From Frankiales bacterium (GTDB taxonomy: Bacteria > Actinomycetota > Actinomycetes > Mycobacteriales > SCTD01), in the NCBI GenBank assembly GCA_025965475.1, contig JAOPWV010000033.1, positions 1-43,593 of the forward strand: a stretch of DNA of 43,593 nucleotides, written 5' to 3'. Below the pieces are notes generated by a model. The model did not search any database. It saw only the letters and a program-made list of their open reading frames with translations, and was not told where the DNA came from. Shown here piece after piece: positions 1 through 10,125 of the stretch. The translations under genes and the position numbers were made by a program. Position 1 is the stretch's first letter. Each line of letters opens with the position of its first letter.

Positions 1-1
1 G

Positions 2-475
2 CCGCGCGGCGAGGGCGCCGGGCCCGACCTGACCGCCGGGCTCTCCGCCGTCCTGAGCCCGCCGCGCCGCCGCGGCCTCGTCGTCGTCCTGTCCGACCTG
101 CTCGGGCCGCCTACCGTCGCACCCGCCGAGCCCGCCTGGGCCAGGCCGCTGCGCATGCTGGCCACCCGCCACGACGTGATCGTGGCCGAGGTGGTGGACC
201 CCCGCGAGCTGGAGCTGCCGGACGTCGGCATCCTCCGCCTCGTCGACCCCGAGAGCGGCCGCCGGCTGGAGGTGCAGACCCGGAGCAAGGGGCTGCGCGA
301 GCGGTACGCGGCCGCCGCCCTGGCCCGGCGGGCCGCCCACCTGGCCGCGGTACGCCGGTCCGGCGCCGGCCACGTGGTGCTGCGCACCGACCGCGACTGG
401 CTCGTCGACCTGGCCACCTTCCTCGCGACACGGCGCCGGCTGCGCGGTGCCGGCCGGCCGCCGGGCGCCCGCTGA
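2..475 (+). CDS. DUF58 domain-containing protein (C-terminal part, truncated by window edge)
   Basis: Open frame from position 2 to TGA at 473; LVVVLSDLLGP...LATRHDVIVAEVVDPRELELPDVG is typical of DUF58 proteins of MoxR/VWA loci; next gene is VWA. Confidence 0.75.
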   Translation, partial: PRGEGAGPDLTAGLSAVLSPPRRRGLVVVLSDLLGPPTVAPAEPAWARPLRMLATRHDVIVAEVVDPRELELPDVGILRLVDPESGRRLEVQTRSKGLRERYAAAALARRAAHLAAVRRSGAGHVVLRTDRDWLVDLATFLATRRRLRGAGRPPGAR

Positions 476-1428
476 TGCACGGGCTCGCGTTCGCCTCGCC
501 GTACCGGCTGCTGATCCTGCTGGCGATGGCCGCGCTGGTCGCGGCGTACCTGTGGCGGCTGCGCGGCCCGTCGTACGCCGTCCGCTTCACCGAGCTCGAC
601 CTGCTGGCGTCCGTGGCGCCGCGGGGTCCCGGCTGGCGACGGCACGTCCCGGCCGGGCTGCTCCTGCTCGCGCTCGTCGGGCTGACGACCGCCTTCGCGC
701 GCCCCGTTGCGGACGTGCAGGTCCCTCGGGAGCGGGCCACCATCGTGGTCGCGCTCGACACGTCGGCCTCGATGACGGCCACGGACGTGTCCCCGGACCG
801 GCTCACCGCCGCCAAGGCCTCTGCCCAGGCGTTCATCGACCGGCTGCCGAAGCAGTTCAACGTCGGCCTGGTGTCGTTCAACGCGGTCGCGTCCGTCGTG
901 GTCACGCCGACGCAGGACCACGCGGCGGTGAAGGACGCCGTCGGCGCGCTGCAGCTCGGCGGCGGGACCGCGATCGGCGACGCGGTGGGCGCGTCCCTCG
1001 ACGCGGTGCGCGCCGTGCCCGGCGGCTCGGGCACCACCCCGGCGCCGGCCCGCATCGTGCTGCTGTCCGACGGCGGCAACACCGTCGGCAGCTCCGTCGC
1101 CTCCGGCGCGCAGGCCGCGGCCGCGGCCGGCGTACCGGTCTCGACGATCGCCTACGGCACCCCCGACGGCACGGTCCTCATCCAGGGCCGGCTCATCCCG
1201 GTACCGGTCGACGGGCCGGCGCTGCAGTCGCTCGCGCAGGCCACCGGCGGCCAGAGCTACGCCGCGCAGAGCGGCGAGGAGCTCAACGGCGTGTACGCCG
1301 ACATCGGCAGCCAGGTCGGCTACACGACACAGCGCAAGGAGGTGACCGCGATCCTGACCGGAGTCGGGCTGCTCGCGGCCGCCGCGGCAGCCGGTACGTC
1401 GCTGCTCTGGGGCTCGCGCTTCCCCTGA
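475..1428 (+). CDS. VWA domain-containing membrane protein (BatA-like)
   Basis: MIDAS-like DTSASMTATD, N- and C-terminal TM segments; overlaps upstream stop (TGATG). Confidence 0.88.
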   Translation: MHGLAFASPYRLLILLAMAALVAAYLWRLRGPSYAVRFTELDLLASVAPRGPGWRRHVPAGLLLLALVGLTTAFARPVADVQVPRERATIVVALDTSASMTATDVSPDRLTAAKASAQAFIDRLPKQFNVGLVSFNAVASVVVTPTQDHAAVKDAVGALQLGGGTAIGDAVGASLDAVRAVPGGSGTTPAPARIVLLSDGGNTVGSSVASGAQAAAAAGVPVSTIAYGTPDGTVLIQGRLIPVPVDGPALQSLAQATGGQSYAAQSGEELNGVYADIGSQVGYTTQRKEVTAILTGVGLLAAAAAAGTSLLWGSRFP

Positions 1429-1443
1429 CGGCAGCGCCACCCC

Positions 1444-1489
1444 TTTGTGGAACTTCCCCAGCACCCTGGTGCTGGGGAAGTTCCACAAG
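1444..1489. repeat. 46-nt hairpin element, copy 1 (21-bp perfect stem 1445-1465/1468-1488)
   Basis: ttgtggaacttccccagcacc-ct-ggtgctggggaagttccacaa, between convergent genes; related copy at 37755..37800. Confidence 0.9.
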
Positions 1490-1494
1490 CCGGG

Positions 1495-2496
1495 TCAGAG
1501 CCGGGGCAGGACCTCCTTGGCGGTGAGCCGGGCGACCTCGTCCGCCCGATCGGCCGGGAAGAGCCAGAGCCCGACCGAGTCCGAGCCGGCGTCGAGGCGC
1601 CGGCGGAGCAGCTCCGCGCACTCCTCCGGGTCGCCCGACACGGCCAGGCCGTCCAGCCACGCGTCGGGCATGTCGCGGGCGACCGCCTCCGGGCCGCCGG
1701 CCTTCAGCATCTCGGTGAGCTCGTCCTGGATGCCGAAGACCTTGCCGAGCGCCGAGTCCGGGATGGCCGCGATGTGCGGTGCGATGGCCTCGCGCAGCGC
1801 CTGCTTGGCCACCTTCGAGTCCGACGCGACCGAGTACAGCGCGTACGTCACCAGCCGGTGCGGTTCGGTGCGCCCGGCCGCCTCGGCACCCGCGGTGATG
1901 TGATCGCGAGCCCAGCGGACGTACGCCGGGCTCGACAGCGTCGACAGGACGGTCCCGTCCGCGACCTCGCCGGACATCCGCAGGCCCCGCTCGCCGACCA
2001 CCCCGGTGTACAGCGGGACGCGGGTGGGCGCCGGATGGGTCAGCGTGATGTCGTCGAAGTGGAAGTGGCCGTCCTCGGTCACGGTCCCGCCGTCGAGCAG
2101 GCGGCGGACCGTGTCCAGCGCCTGGCGCAGGGCGGCCATCGGCTTGTCCGGGCGCAGGCCCATCTGGTCCAGCCAGTGCGGGACACCGTGGCCGATGCCG
2201 CCGTAGATGCGGCCGGGGAACATGCCGTCCAGCGTCGCGAGCTCCATCGCCGTCAGGGACGGGTGCCGGGTCGAGGCGGCGACGATGCCGAGCCCGAGCG
2301 GCAGAGTGGTCGTGGCGCTGAGCGCGGCCGCCGCGCCGGCCATGCCGCCGGAGAACCAGCAGTCCTCGGAGAACCACAGCTCGCCGAAGCCGAGCTCCTC
2401 CGCCAGCCGGGCCAGCGGGACGATGTCCCGGGGTGCCATGTGGCTGCCGAGGACCAACCCGATCGGCGAGCGGGCGTCATGCGTCGACTGGCTCAT
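1495..2496 (-). CDS. LLM class flavin-dependent oxidoreductase (luciferase-like)
   Basis: MSQSTHDARSPIGLVLGSHMAPRDIVPLARLAEELGFGELWFSED; luciferase-like barrel motifs; start at MSQ preferred over upstream in-frame start. Confidence 0.85.
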   Translation of the reverse strand: MSQSTHDARSPIGLVLGSHMAPRDIVPLARLAEELGFGELWFSEDCWFSGGMAGAAAALSATTTLPLGLGIVAASTRHPSLTAMELATLDGMFPGRIYGGIGHGVPHWLDQMGLRPDKPMAALRQALDTVRRLLDGGTVTEDGHFHFDDITLTHPAPTRVPLYTGVVGERGLRMSGEVADGTVLSTLSSPAYVRWARDHITAGAEAAGRTEPHRLVTYALYSVASDSKVAKQALREAIAPHIAAIPDSALGKVFGIQDELTEMLKAGGPEAVARDMPDAWLDGLAVSGDPEECAELLRRRLDAGSDSVGLWLFPADRADEVARLTAKEVLPRL

Positions 2497-2641
2497 GTCT
2501 CTCCTGGTGCAAGGTCCCGGGCGGGACGCCGAAGCGGTCCAGCCGGACACCTCTTCCGGAGAAAGTGTGCACACGTTGCTGGGCGGGGTGAATCTATCCG
2601 CACCGTCCTGCCGACCCGGACGGACGCGCCGCCCAGGCGGC

Positions 2642-3148
2642 TCAGGCGTCGCCTTCGACCTTCTCGATGTACTCCTCCGGGTCCTTGTCGGACTCGTCGA
2701 GGGTCGCGGCCGCCGGAGGCGTCTTGGACGCCTCGAACTGCACAGCCAGGTCGTGGCGCTCCTCGAGGCTCGCGTGGCGGCGGAAGTCCTTCAGCCCCTC
2801 GTCCTCCTCCTCCCCCATGTGGTCGGTGTTCGCGGCGCGCGCCTTCCCGACCGCGTCCCACCACGGCCTACTGCCGACGTCCTGCCCGTTCGCCTCACGG
2901 ACGGCGTCGCGGATGTCGTTGTGGTCGGCGATCGCGTCCTTGGTCTCCTCGCGGTCCGGGTCACCGACGCGCAGCAACGCGGGGTAGAACACCGCCTCCT
3001 CGGCGGCGGCGTGCACCTCCAGGAAGTCGGCCAGCTCGCCCCAGATCAGGCCGAGGCGCTCGGTGTCGCCGGGATCGACGTCGTCCAGGACGGCGAACTG
3101 CTGCCGCTGCCGGTGGTGGTCGTTGAGGATGAGATCGGTGATGTCCAC
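2642..3148 (-). CDS. Hemerythrin domain-containing protein
   Basis: MDITDLILNDHHRQRQQF, HAAAEEAVFYPAL, ADHNDIRDAV, DHMGEEEDEGL: spaced His/Glu of a hemerythrin fold. Confidence 0.85.
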   Translation of the reverse strand: MDITDLILNDHHRQRQQFAVLDDVDPGDTERLGLIWGELADFLEVHAAAEEAVFYPALLRVGDPDREETKDAIADHNDIRDAVREANGQDVGSRPWWDAVGKARAANTDHMGEEEDEGLKDFRRHASLEERHDLAVQFEASKTPPAAATLDESDKDPEEYIEKVEGDA

Positions 3149-3189
3149 GCCGGGATGCTGCCCAGGACGGACCCGATCTCACACCTCCG

Positions 3190-3717
3190 TCAGCCGAGGA
3201 CGGGTCGTACGCCGGCCGCGTGCCGGCGGGCCAGCTCCTGGTAGGCCTGCGGGTTGTTGTCGACCCACCAGCGGGCCGACCCCTCCAGCGGTCCCCGAAC
3301 CGTGGCCGGCGTACCGGTCACCACCACCTCGGCCGGGACGACGGTGCCCGGCACCACGGTGCTGCCCGCGGCGACGAGGGCGCGGGCGCCGATGCGCGCA
3401 CCGTCCTGGACGACCGCGCCGTTTCCGACCAGCGCCTGGTCCCCGACGACCGCTCCATGCACGACGCACAGATGGCCGATGGTCGCCCCCGCCCCGATCT
3501 CGGTCACCGGGTCCGTGCCGCCGTGCAGGACCGACCCGTCCTGCACGTTCGCTCCCGCGCGCACGATGATCGGCCCGAAGTCACCGCGCAGCACCGCGCC
3601 GTACCAGATCGAGGCGCCCGCCTCCACGAGGACGTCGCCAACCAGCGTGGCGGTCGGTGCTACCCACGCCTCGGGGTGGACCTGCGGGGCACGACCTTCG
3701 AAGCTGAACAGCGGCAT
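3190..3717 (-). CDS. Gamma carbonic anhydrase family / hexapeptide-repeat protein
   Basis: Left-handed beta-helix repeats; IWYGAVLRGDFGPIIVRAGANVQDGSVLHGG, IGHLCVVHGAVVGDQALVGNGAVV. Confidence 0.88.
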   Translation of the reverse strand: MPLFSFEGRAPQVHPEAWVAPTATLVGDVLVEAGASIWYGAVLRGDFGPIIVRAGANVQDGSVLHGGTDPVTEIGAGATIGHLCVVHGAVVGDQALVGNGAVVQDGARIGARALVAAGSTVVPGTVVPAEVVVTGTPATVRGPLEGSARWWVDNNPQAYQELARRHAAGVRPVLG

Positions 3718-3822
3718 GGCCCCGACCCTAGGGGCGCCAACCGTGGCGGCCCGGCAGGCTTGAGCCGCGCGGAGCGGGGATAGATCAGCGTGGCAGTCCC
3801 GACGAGTTCCACGGGAGGAACC

Positions 3823-4107
3823 ATGGTCGGCCGGGAGGACAGCCCTGCGTCCACGACCGGGGGCCGAGCTCCGTACGTGGTGGGCGCGTACATCCTCGCC
3901 GGCATCCTGCTGGTGGCGCCGTTCATCGCCCTCATGTGGGTGTCGAGCTACGCCAAGGACAGCCCGCGGCTGTGGGGCTTCCCGTTCTTCTACTGGTACC
4001 AGCTGCTCTGGGTGCTCGTCACGGCGGTGTGCACCGCCGTCGCCTACGTCCTCGTCCACCGCGTGGACCGGCCCCGCGAGCCGCTGACCGACCGGAACGC
4101 CCGATGA
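3823..4107 (+). CDS. DUF3311-like small membrane protein
   Basis: Two TM helices, PFFYWYQLLWVLVTAVCTAVAYV; immediately precedes and overlaps (ATGA) a MctP-like symporter; SD gggagga before ATG 3823. Confidence 0.75.
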   Translation: MVGREDSPASTTGGRAPYVVGAYILAGILLVAPFIALMWVSSYAKDSPRLWGFPFFYWYQLLWVLVTAVCTAVAYVLVHRVDRPREPLTDRNAR

Positions 4108-5738
4108 AGTCCGGGGTGGACACCGTCGCGCTGACGATCGTCATCGTCCTGTTCCTGGCGGTCACCGTCATCGGCTTCCTCGCGGCCCGGTGGCGCCGCG
4201 CCGAGGACCTCGGCAGCCTCGACGAGTGGGGGCTGGGCGGGCGCGGGTTCGGCATGTTCGTGACGTGGTTCCTGCTCGGGGGGGACCTCTACACCGCGTA
4301 CACGTTCGTGGCCGTGCCGGCACTGATGTACACGAGCGGCGCCATCGGGTTCTTCGCCGTCCCGTACACGATCATCATGTATCCGCTGATCTTCGTGTTC
4401 CTGCCGCGGCTCTGGTCGGTCTCGCACCGGCACGGCTACGTCACGCCGTCCGACTTCATCCGCGGCCGCTACGGCTCGCGTGCGCTCGCGACCGCCGTCG
4501 CGCTGACCGGCCTGCTCGCGACGATGCCGTACATCGCCCTGCAGCTGGTCGGCATCCAGGCCGTCCTCGAGGTCATGGGCGTGGGAGGCCACGGCAACAC
4601 GCTCGTCGCCGACATCCCGTTGCTCGTGGCCTTCGCCGCCCTGGCCGCGTACACCTACTCGTCGGGCCTGCGCGCCCCGGCGCTGATCGCGTTCGTCAAG
4701 GACAGCCTGATCTACCTGGTGATTGTCGTCGCGGTCATCTACATCCCGCACAAGCTCGGCGGCTGGGGCCAGATCTTCGACAGCGCGCAGGCATCGCTGC
4801 AGCAGCCCAACCCGGCCACCGGCAAACCGAAGGGATCGACGGTCCCGACGTCGCAGGTGTATTGGCCGTACGCCACGCTGGCGCTCGGCTCGGCGATGGC
4901 GCTGTTCATGTACCCGCACAGCATCACCGCCGTGCTCGCCACCAGGAACCGCAACGTGGTGCGGCGCAACGCCTCGCTGCTCCCGGCGTACACGCTCCTG
5001 CTCGGCCTCATCGCGCTGCTCGGCTACATGGCGCTGGCCGCGAAGATCAAGCCGGTCGGCCTGGACGGCAAACCGAATCCGCAGCTCGCCGTGCCGCAGC
5101 TGTTCGAGAACATGTTCCCGAGCTGGTTCGCCGGCATCGCCTACTCCGCGATCGCCATCGGCGCACTGGTTCCCGCCGCGATCATGTCGATCGCCGCCGC
5201 CAACCTGTTCACCCGCAACATCTACAAGGAGTTCTTCCGGCCGGACGCGACACATGCGCAGGAGGCCAAGGTCTCCAAGCTCGTGTCGCTGCTCGTGAAG
5301 GTCGGCGCGCTGGCCTTCGTACTCACCCTGGACAAGACGCTGGCCATCAACTTCCAGCTGCTCGGCGGGATCTGGATGGTGCAGACGTTCCCGGCGATCG
5401 TGTTCGGCCTGTTCACCCGGTGGTTCCACCGCTGGGCGCTGCTCGCCGGCTGGGCGGTGTCCATGATCTACGGCACGGTGGAGGCCTACCGGGTCATCAA
5501 CCCCGCAACCAAGGCGCATTTCGGCGGCTCGTCGGCCCCGATCCCCCTGCTCGACGGCCGGAACGGCTACATCGCCGTGACCGCGTTCGTGATCAACGTG
5601 GTGATCACCGTCGCACTGACGGTGGTGTTGCGCGCCCTCAAGGCGCCGGCCGGCCACGATGTCACCGAGCCGGAGGACTACACGGCCGATGCCGGGGACC
5701 CGCGGGTGACGCCGCTCCCCGAACTGACCCGGACCTGA
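4104..5738 (+). CDS. Sodium:solute symporter family, monocarboxylate permease MctP-like
   Basis: About 13 TM helices; GGRGFGMFVTWFLLGGDLYTAYTFVAVPALMYTSGAIGFFAVPYT; SSS family features. Confidence 0.85.
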   Translation: MKSGVDTVALTIVIVLFLAVTVIGFLAARWRRAEDLGSLDEWGLGGRGFGMFVTWFLLGGDLYTAYTFVAVPALMYTSGAIGFFAVPYTIIMYPLIFVFLPRLWSVSHRHGYVTPSDFIRGRYGSRALATAVALTGLLATMPYIALQLVGIQAVLEVMGVGGHGNTLVADIPLLVAFAALAAYTYSSGLRAPALIAFVKDSLIYLVIVVAVIYIPHKLGGWGQIFDSAQASLQQPNPATGKPKGSTVPTSQVYWPYATLALGSAMALFMYPHSITAVLATRNRNVVRRNASLLPAYTLLLGLIALLGYMALAAKIKPVGLDGKPNPQLAVPQLFENMFPSWFAGIAYSAIAIGALVPAAIMSIAAANLFTRNIYKEFFRPDATHAQEAKVSKLVSLLVKVGALAFVLTLDKTLAINFQLLGGIWMVQTFPAIVFGLFTRWFHRWALLAGWAVSMIYGTVEAYRVINPATKAHFGGSSAPIPLLDGRNGYIAVTAFVINVVITVALTVVLRALKAPAGHDVTEPEDYTADAGDPRVTPLPELTRT

Positions 5739-5754
5739 CCGTAGGTTCGTCGAC

Positions 5755-6513
5755 ATGACGCCCGCGTACGCCGCCCTGGTGGGTGCGTCCGGGCTGCTCG
5801 GCGGCGCGGTCAACGCCGTTGCCGGCGGCGGCACGCTGCTCACCTTCCCGGCGCTGCTGGCCACCGGGATGTCACCCGTCACGGCCAACATCACCTCGTC
5901 GGTCGGGTTGATCTCCGGCTACGCGGGCGGCTCCGTCGCCTACCGCCGGGAGCTGGCCGGGCAGGGCCCGCGGGCCCGGGCGCTCGTGGCGGTGAGCGTG
6001 GTGGGCGGCATCGTGGGCGCCCTGCTGCTGCTGTTCACGCCGGCGACGACGTTCCGCGCCGTCGTTCCCTACCTGGTCCTGCTGTCCTGCGCGCTGCTCG
6101 CCGTGCAGCCGGTCCTGGCGCGGATCCTCGTGACCCGTCGCCGCGGCGGCTCCGCCGACATCACCTGGGCGGTGCGGCTCGGCGTCGGCCTCGGCGCGGT
6201 GTACGGCTCCTACTTCGGCGCCGGACTGGGCGTGCTCCTCCTGGCCGTCCTCGGCATCCTCGTCGCCGACGACCTGCAGCGGCTCAACGCCCTCAAGGGC
6301 GTGCTGTCGCTGGTCGTCAACGTCGTCGGCGTGCTCGTCTTCGTCGCCTCCGGCCACGTCGCCTGGGGGTACGCCGGGATCCTCGCGGTGTCGGCGTACG
6401 TCGGCGCGACGCTCGGGGTCTCGGTAGCCCGGCGGCTGCCGTCCTCGGTCATGCGCGCCGCGATCGTCACGCTCGGCGCGGTCGTCGGCGTCGTGCTCCT
6501 GGTGACCGGCTGA
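5755..6513 (+). CDS. TauE/SafE family sulfite exporter-like membrane protein
   Basis: GLLGGAVNAVAGGGTLLTFPALLATGMSPVTANITSSVGL motif. Confidence 0.88.
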   Translation: MTPAYAALVGASGLLGGAVNAVAGGGTLLTFPALLATGMSPVTANITSSVGLISGYAGGSVAYRRELAGQGPRARALVAVSVVGGIVGALLLLFTPATTFRAVVPYLVLLSCALLAVQPVLARILVTRRRGGSADITWAVRLGVGLGAVYGSYFGAGLGVLLLAVLGILVADDLQRLNALKGVLSLVVNVVGVLVFVASGHVAWGYAGILAVSAYVGATLGVSVARRLPSSVMRAAIVTLGAVVGVVLLVTG

Positions 6514-7982
6514 TGAGCGACCGACCCGCCACCGACGGCACGGTCTCGCTCAGCGAGCCGCGCGGGCGCTGGGTGCTCCTGACGACCGTCCTCGGCAGCA
6601 GCGTGGCGTTGCTCGACGCGACCGTCGTCAACATCGCGTTGCCGCGACTGGGCAGCGATCTGCACGCCGGCTTCAGCGGGCTGCAGTGGACCGTGAACGG
6701 CTACACGCTGACGCTCGCCTCCTTCATCCTGCTCGGCGGCTCGCTCGGCGACCGCTACGGGCGGCGGCGGGTCTTCGTCATCGGCGCCGTGTGGTTCGCC
6801 GTGGCCAGCGCGCTGTGCGGGCTGGCGCCGAACGTCGAGCTGCTGGTGGCGGCCCGGCTGTTGCAGGGCGTCGGCGGTGCCCTCCTCACGCCGGGCAGCC
6901 TGGCGCTGATCCAGGCGTCGTTCCGGCAGGAGGACCGCGGCCGGGCGATCGGCGCCTGGTCGGGTCTCGGCGGCATCGCCGCGGCGATCGGCCCGTTCGT
7001 CGGCGGGACGCTGGTCGAGATCTCCTGGCGGCTGGTGTTCTTCATCAACCTCCCGTTGTGCCTGATCGTCGTGCTCGTGGCCACGCGCCACGTCCCTGAG
7101 TCGCGCAACACCGACATGGACCGCCGCCTCGACCTCGCCGGGGCGGCGGTCGGCGCGGTCGGCCTGGCCGGGCTCACCTTCGCCCTCGTCGGGGCCGGTG
7201 ACCAGGGCGCCTCGGCCAGGGTCCTCGCCGCCGGCCTGCTCGGCGTTCTGGGACTGGTCGGCTTCGTCGTCGTCGAGCGCCGGTCGAGCCACCCGATGCT
7301 GCCTGTCGACCTGTTCTCCTCCCGCCAGTTCACCGCGGCCAACCTCGTGACGTTCGCCGTGTACGCGGCCCTGAGCGGCGTGTTCTTCCTGCTCGTCATC
7401 GAGCTGCAGGTGGTCGCCGGCTACTCGCCGCTGGCCGCCGGAGTGTCCGTGCTACCGGTGACCGTTGCCATGCTCCTGCTGTCCTCGCGGGCCGGCGACC
7501 TCGCCGCCAAGATCGGCCCGCGGGTGCCGATGACAGTCGGTCCCGTGCTGTGCGCCTGCGGCACGTTGCTCATGCTGCGCATCAGGCCCGGCGCGTCGTA
7601 CGTCACCGATGTCCTGCCGGGGGTCCTGGTCTTCGGGCTCGGGCTGTCCGCGACGGTGGCGCCGCTGACCGTGACCGTCCTGTCCGCGGCGTCGACGCGG
7701 TACGCCGGAGTGGCATCCGGCGTGAACAACGCCGTCGCACGGACCGCCGGCCTGCTGGCCGTCGCGGTGCTGCCCGTTGCGGCCGGCCTGCACGGCAGGG
7801 ACTACCTCGACCCGGGCGCCTTCGCGCACGGCTTCCGGATCGCGATGCTCATCTCGAGCGCCCTGCTCCTGCTCGGCGGCCTCATCGCCGCGGCCACCAT
7901 CAGCGACGACGAGGTCCGCGGCAGGCAGGCGGTGCCGGTGCCGCAGACGACCTGCCAGGTGGACGGCCCCTCCATCGACTGA
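6513..7982 (+). CDS. MFS transporter, DHA2 (14-TM, EmrB/QacA-like)
   Basis: LLDATVVNIALPRLGSDL, GGSLGDRYGRRRVF, VGGALLTPGSLALI. Confidence 0.9.
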   Translation: MSDRPATDGTVSLSEPRGRWVLLTTVLGSSVALLDATVVNIALPRLGSDLHAGFSGLQWTVNGYTLTLASFILLGGSLGDRYGRRRVFVIGAVWFAVASALCGLAPNVELLVAARLLQGVGGALLTPGSLALIQASFRQEDRGRAIGAWSGLGGIAAAIGPFVGGTLVEISWRLVFFINLPLCLIVVLVATRHVPESRNTDMDRRLDLAGAAVGAVGLAGLTFALVGAGDQGASARVLAAGLLGVLGLVGFVVVERRSSHPMLPVDLFSSRQFTAANLVTFAVYAALSGVFFLLVIELQVVAGYSPLAAGVSVLPVTVAMLLLSSRAGDLAAKIGPRVPMTVGPVLCACGTLLMLRIRPGASYVTDVLPGVLVFGLGLSATVAPLTVTVLSAASTRYAGVASGVNNAVARTAGLLAVAVLPVAAGLHGRDYLDPGAFAHGFRIAMLISSALLLLGGLIAAATISDDEVRGRQAVPVPQTTCQVDGPSID

Positions 7983-8042
7983 CCTGCTCGCGCCCTCCGT
8001 GCCTCAGGAAGAGCGACCGCGGTCCGTGACGTTGCACCCTTC

Positions 8043-9068
8043 GTGAAGCAACTGTCCGACATCCCCCTGTCCGTCCTCGATCTCGCTCCCGTCGCCACCG
8101 GCTCGACGGCCCGCCAGGCCCTCGCCGACGTGGTCGACCTCGCGCAGCACGTCGAGCGGCTGGGCTACTCCCGCCTGTGGGTGGCCGAGCACCACGGCAT
8201 GCCCGGCATCGCCAGCTCGTCGCCGCCGGTACTCATCGGACGCATCGCGGACGCGACCAGCACGATCCGCGTCGGCTCGGGCGGTGTGATGCTGCCCAAC
8301 CACGCACCGCTCGTCGTGGCTGAGCAGTTCGGCATGCTCGAGGCCCTGCACCCGGGCCGGATCGACCTGGGTCTGGGCCGCGCGCCTGGTACCGACCAGG
8401 TGACGGCGCACGCCCTGCGCCGCAGTGCCGACGCGCTGTCCGCCGAGGACTTCCCCCAGCAGCTGGCCGCGCTACGCGCGTTCTTCGACGACGGCTTCCC
8501 CGCCGACCACCCGTACGCCGCGATCCGCGCCGTACCGGCCGAGGGGTACGCGCCGGACGTCTGGCTGCTCGGGTCCAGCGGCTACAGCGCCCAGCTGGCC
8601 GGGCTGCTCGGGCTGCCGTTCGCGTTCGCCCACCACTTCAGCGGCGAGAACACGCTGCCCGCCCTCGAGCTGTACCGCTCCCGGTTCCAGCCGTCGGCCA
8701 TCCTGCAGGAGCCGTACGCCATGGTCTGCGCGTCCGTGCTGGCCGCCGACACCGACGAGCAGGCGCAGTGGCTGGCCGCGCCCGGCGGCCTGTCCTGGCT
8801 GCGGCTGCGGTCCGGCAGCCCGGGGACGTTCCCGAGCCCCGAGGAGGCCGCGGCGCAGAACTACACGCCGATGGAGGCCGAGATCGTCCGCAACCGGATC
8901 GAGGCGCAGGTCATCGGCGGCCCCGAGACCGTGCGGCGTGGGCTCGAGGACCTGTTGGCCCGGACCGACGCCGACGAGCTGATGATCACGACGACCACGT
9001 TCGAGCACGCCGACCGGCTGCGCTCGTTCGAGCTGCTCGCCGGCCTGACCCGCGCCGCCGCCGCCTGA
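8043..9068 (+). CDS. LLM class flavin-dependent oxidoreductase (MsnO8-type)
   Basis: [54 protein letters not shown]. Confidence 0.88.
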   Translation: MKQLSDIPLSVLDLAPVATGSTARQALADVVDLAQHVERLGYSRLWVAEHHGMPGIASSSPPVLIGRIADATSTIRVGSGGVMLPNHAPLVVAEQFGMLEALHPGRIDLGLGRAPGTDQVTAHALRRSADALSAEDFPQQLAALRAFFDDGFPADHPYAAIRAVPAEGYAPDVWLLGSSGYSAQLAGLLGLPFAFAHHFSGENTLPALELYRSRFQPSAILQEPYAMVCASVLAADTDEQAQWLAAPGGLSWLRLRSGSPGTFPSPEEAAAQNYTPMEAEIVRNRIEAQVIGGPETVRRGLEDLLARTDADELMITTTTFEHADRLRSFELLAGLTRAAAA

Positions 9069-9083
9069 CCCGAGGGCGCAGGA

Positions 9084-10109
9084 TCAGCTGGTGGCGACCG
9101 AGCGCCAGAGGTCGATGCCGCCCTCGACGGCGTACCGGTCGATCTCGCGGAGCTCGTCCTCGGTGAAGTCCAGCCGGTCGAGCGCTGCGACGTTGTCCTC
9201 CAACTGCGTGACGCTGCTCGCGCCGAGCAGGACGGACGTCAGCCGCGGGTCGCGCAGCGCCCAGGCGATGGCGAGTTGCGCGAGCGACTGGCCTCGCCGG
9301 CCCGCAATCTCGTTGAGAGCCCGGATGCGGATGAGGTTCTCCTCGCTGAGCTGATCCGTCGACAGCGAGGTGCCTCGCGAAGCCCGCGAACCCTCCGGGA
9401 TCCCGTTCAGGTAGTGGTCGGTCAGCAGCCCCTGCGCGAGCGGGCTGAACCCGATGCAGCCGACACCCTCACGGGCGAGCACGTCGAGCAGGTCGTCCTC
9501 GATCCAGCGGTTGAGCATCGAGTACGACGGCTGGTGGATGAGCAGCGGCGTACCCAGCTCACGAAGGATCCGGACCGCCTCGGTGGTGCGGGCGGCGGAG
9601 TACGACGAGATCCCGACGTACGTCGCCTTGCCCTGCCGCACCGCGGTGTCGAGGGCGCCCATCGTCTCCTCGAGCGGCGTGTCCGGGTCGAACCGGTGCG
9701 AGTAGAAGATGTCGACGTGGTCCAGCCCGAGCCGGGTGAGGCTCTGGTCGAGGCTGGCGAGCACGTGCTTGCGCGAGCCGTACTCGCCGTACGGGCCCGG
9801 CCACATGTCCCAGCCCGCCTTGGTCGAGATCACCAGCTCGTCGCGGAGCCCGGCGAAGTCCTCGCGCAGGATCCGTCCGGCGTTGATCTCGGCGGAGCCG
9901 TAGGGCGGCCCGTAGTTGTTGGCCAGGTCGAAGTGCGTGATCCCGAGGTCGAGGGCGCGCCGCATGATCGCCCGCTGCGTCTCGACCGGCCGGTCGTCGC
10001 CGAAGTTGTGCCAGAAGCCCAGCGAGATCGCGGGCAGCTTCAGCCCGCTGCGTCCGCAGCGGCGGTAGATCATGGACTCGTACCGGCTGGGGTCGGGCGC
10101 ATAGGTCAT
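9084..10109 (-). CDS. Aldo/keto reductase (YghZ-type)
   Basis: MIYRRCGRSGLKLPAISLGFWHNFGDD...ITHFDLANNYGPPYGSAE...FYSHRFDPDTPLEETMGALD. Confidence 0.9.
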   Translation of the reverse strand: MTYAPDPSRYESMIYRRCGRSGLKLPAISLGFWHNFGDDRPVETQRAIMRRALDLGITHFDLANNYGPPYGSAEINAGRILREDFAGLRDELVISTKAGWDMWPGPYGEYGSRKHVLASLDQSLTRLGLDHVDIFYSHRFDPDTPLEETMGALDTAVRQGKATYVGISSYSAARTTEAVRILRELGTPLLIHQPSYSMLNRWIEDDLLDVLAREGVGCIGFSPLAQGLLTDHYLNGIPEGSRASRGTSLSTDQLSEENLIRIRALNEIAGRRGQSLAQLAIAWALRDPRLTSVLLGASSVTQLEDNVAALDRLDFTEDELREIDRYAVEGGIDLWRSVATS

Positions 10110-10115
10110 GGGACA

Positions 10116-10125
10116 ACGCTAGAAG
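10116..10125. promoter_or_regulatory. Overlapping divergent -10 elements (TAGCGT minus, TAGAAG plus)
   Basis: 23-bp gap between ATG 10109 (-) and ATG 10133 (+); -10 hexamers overlap on CTAG and lie 6 and 7 nt from the start codons. Confidence 0.6.

Noticed and set aside
4044-5894. 616-aa minus-strand ORF
   Set aside because: Antisense shadow of the MctP-like symporter; no recognisable domain.
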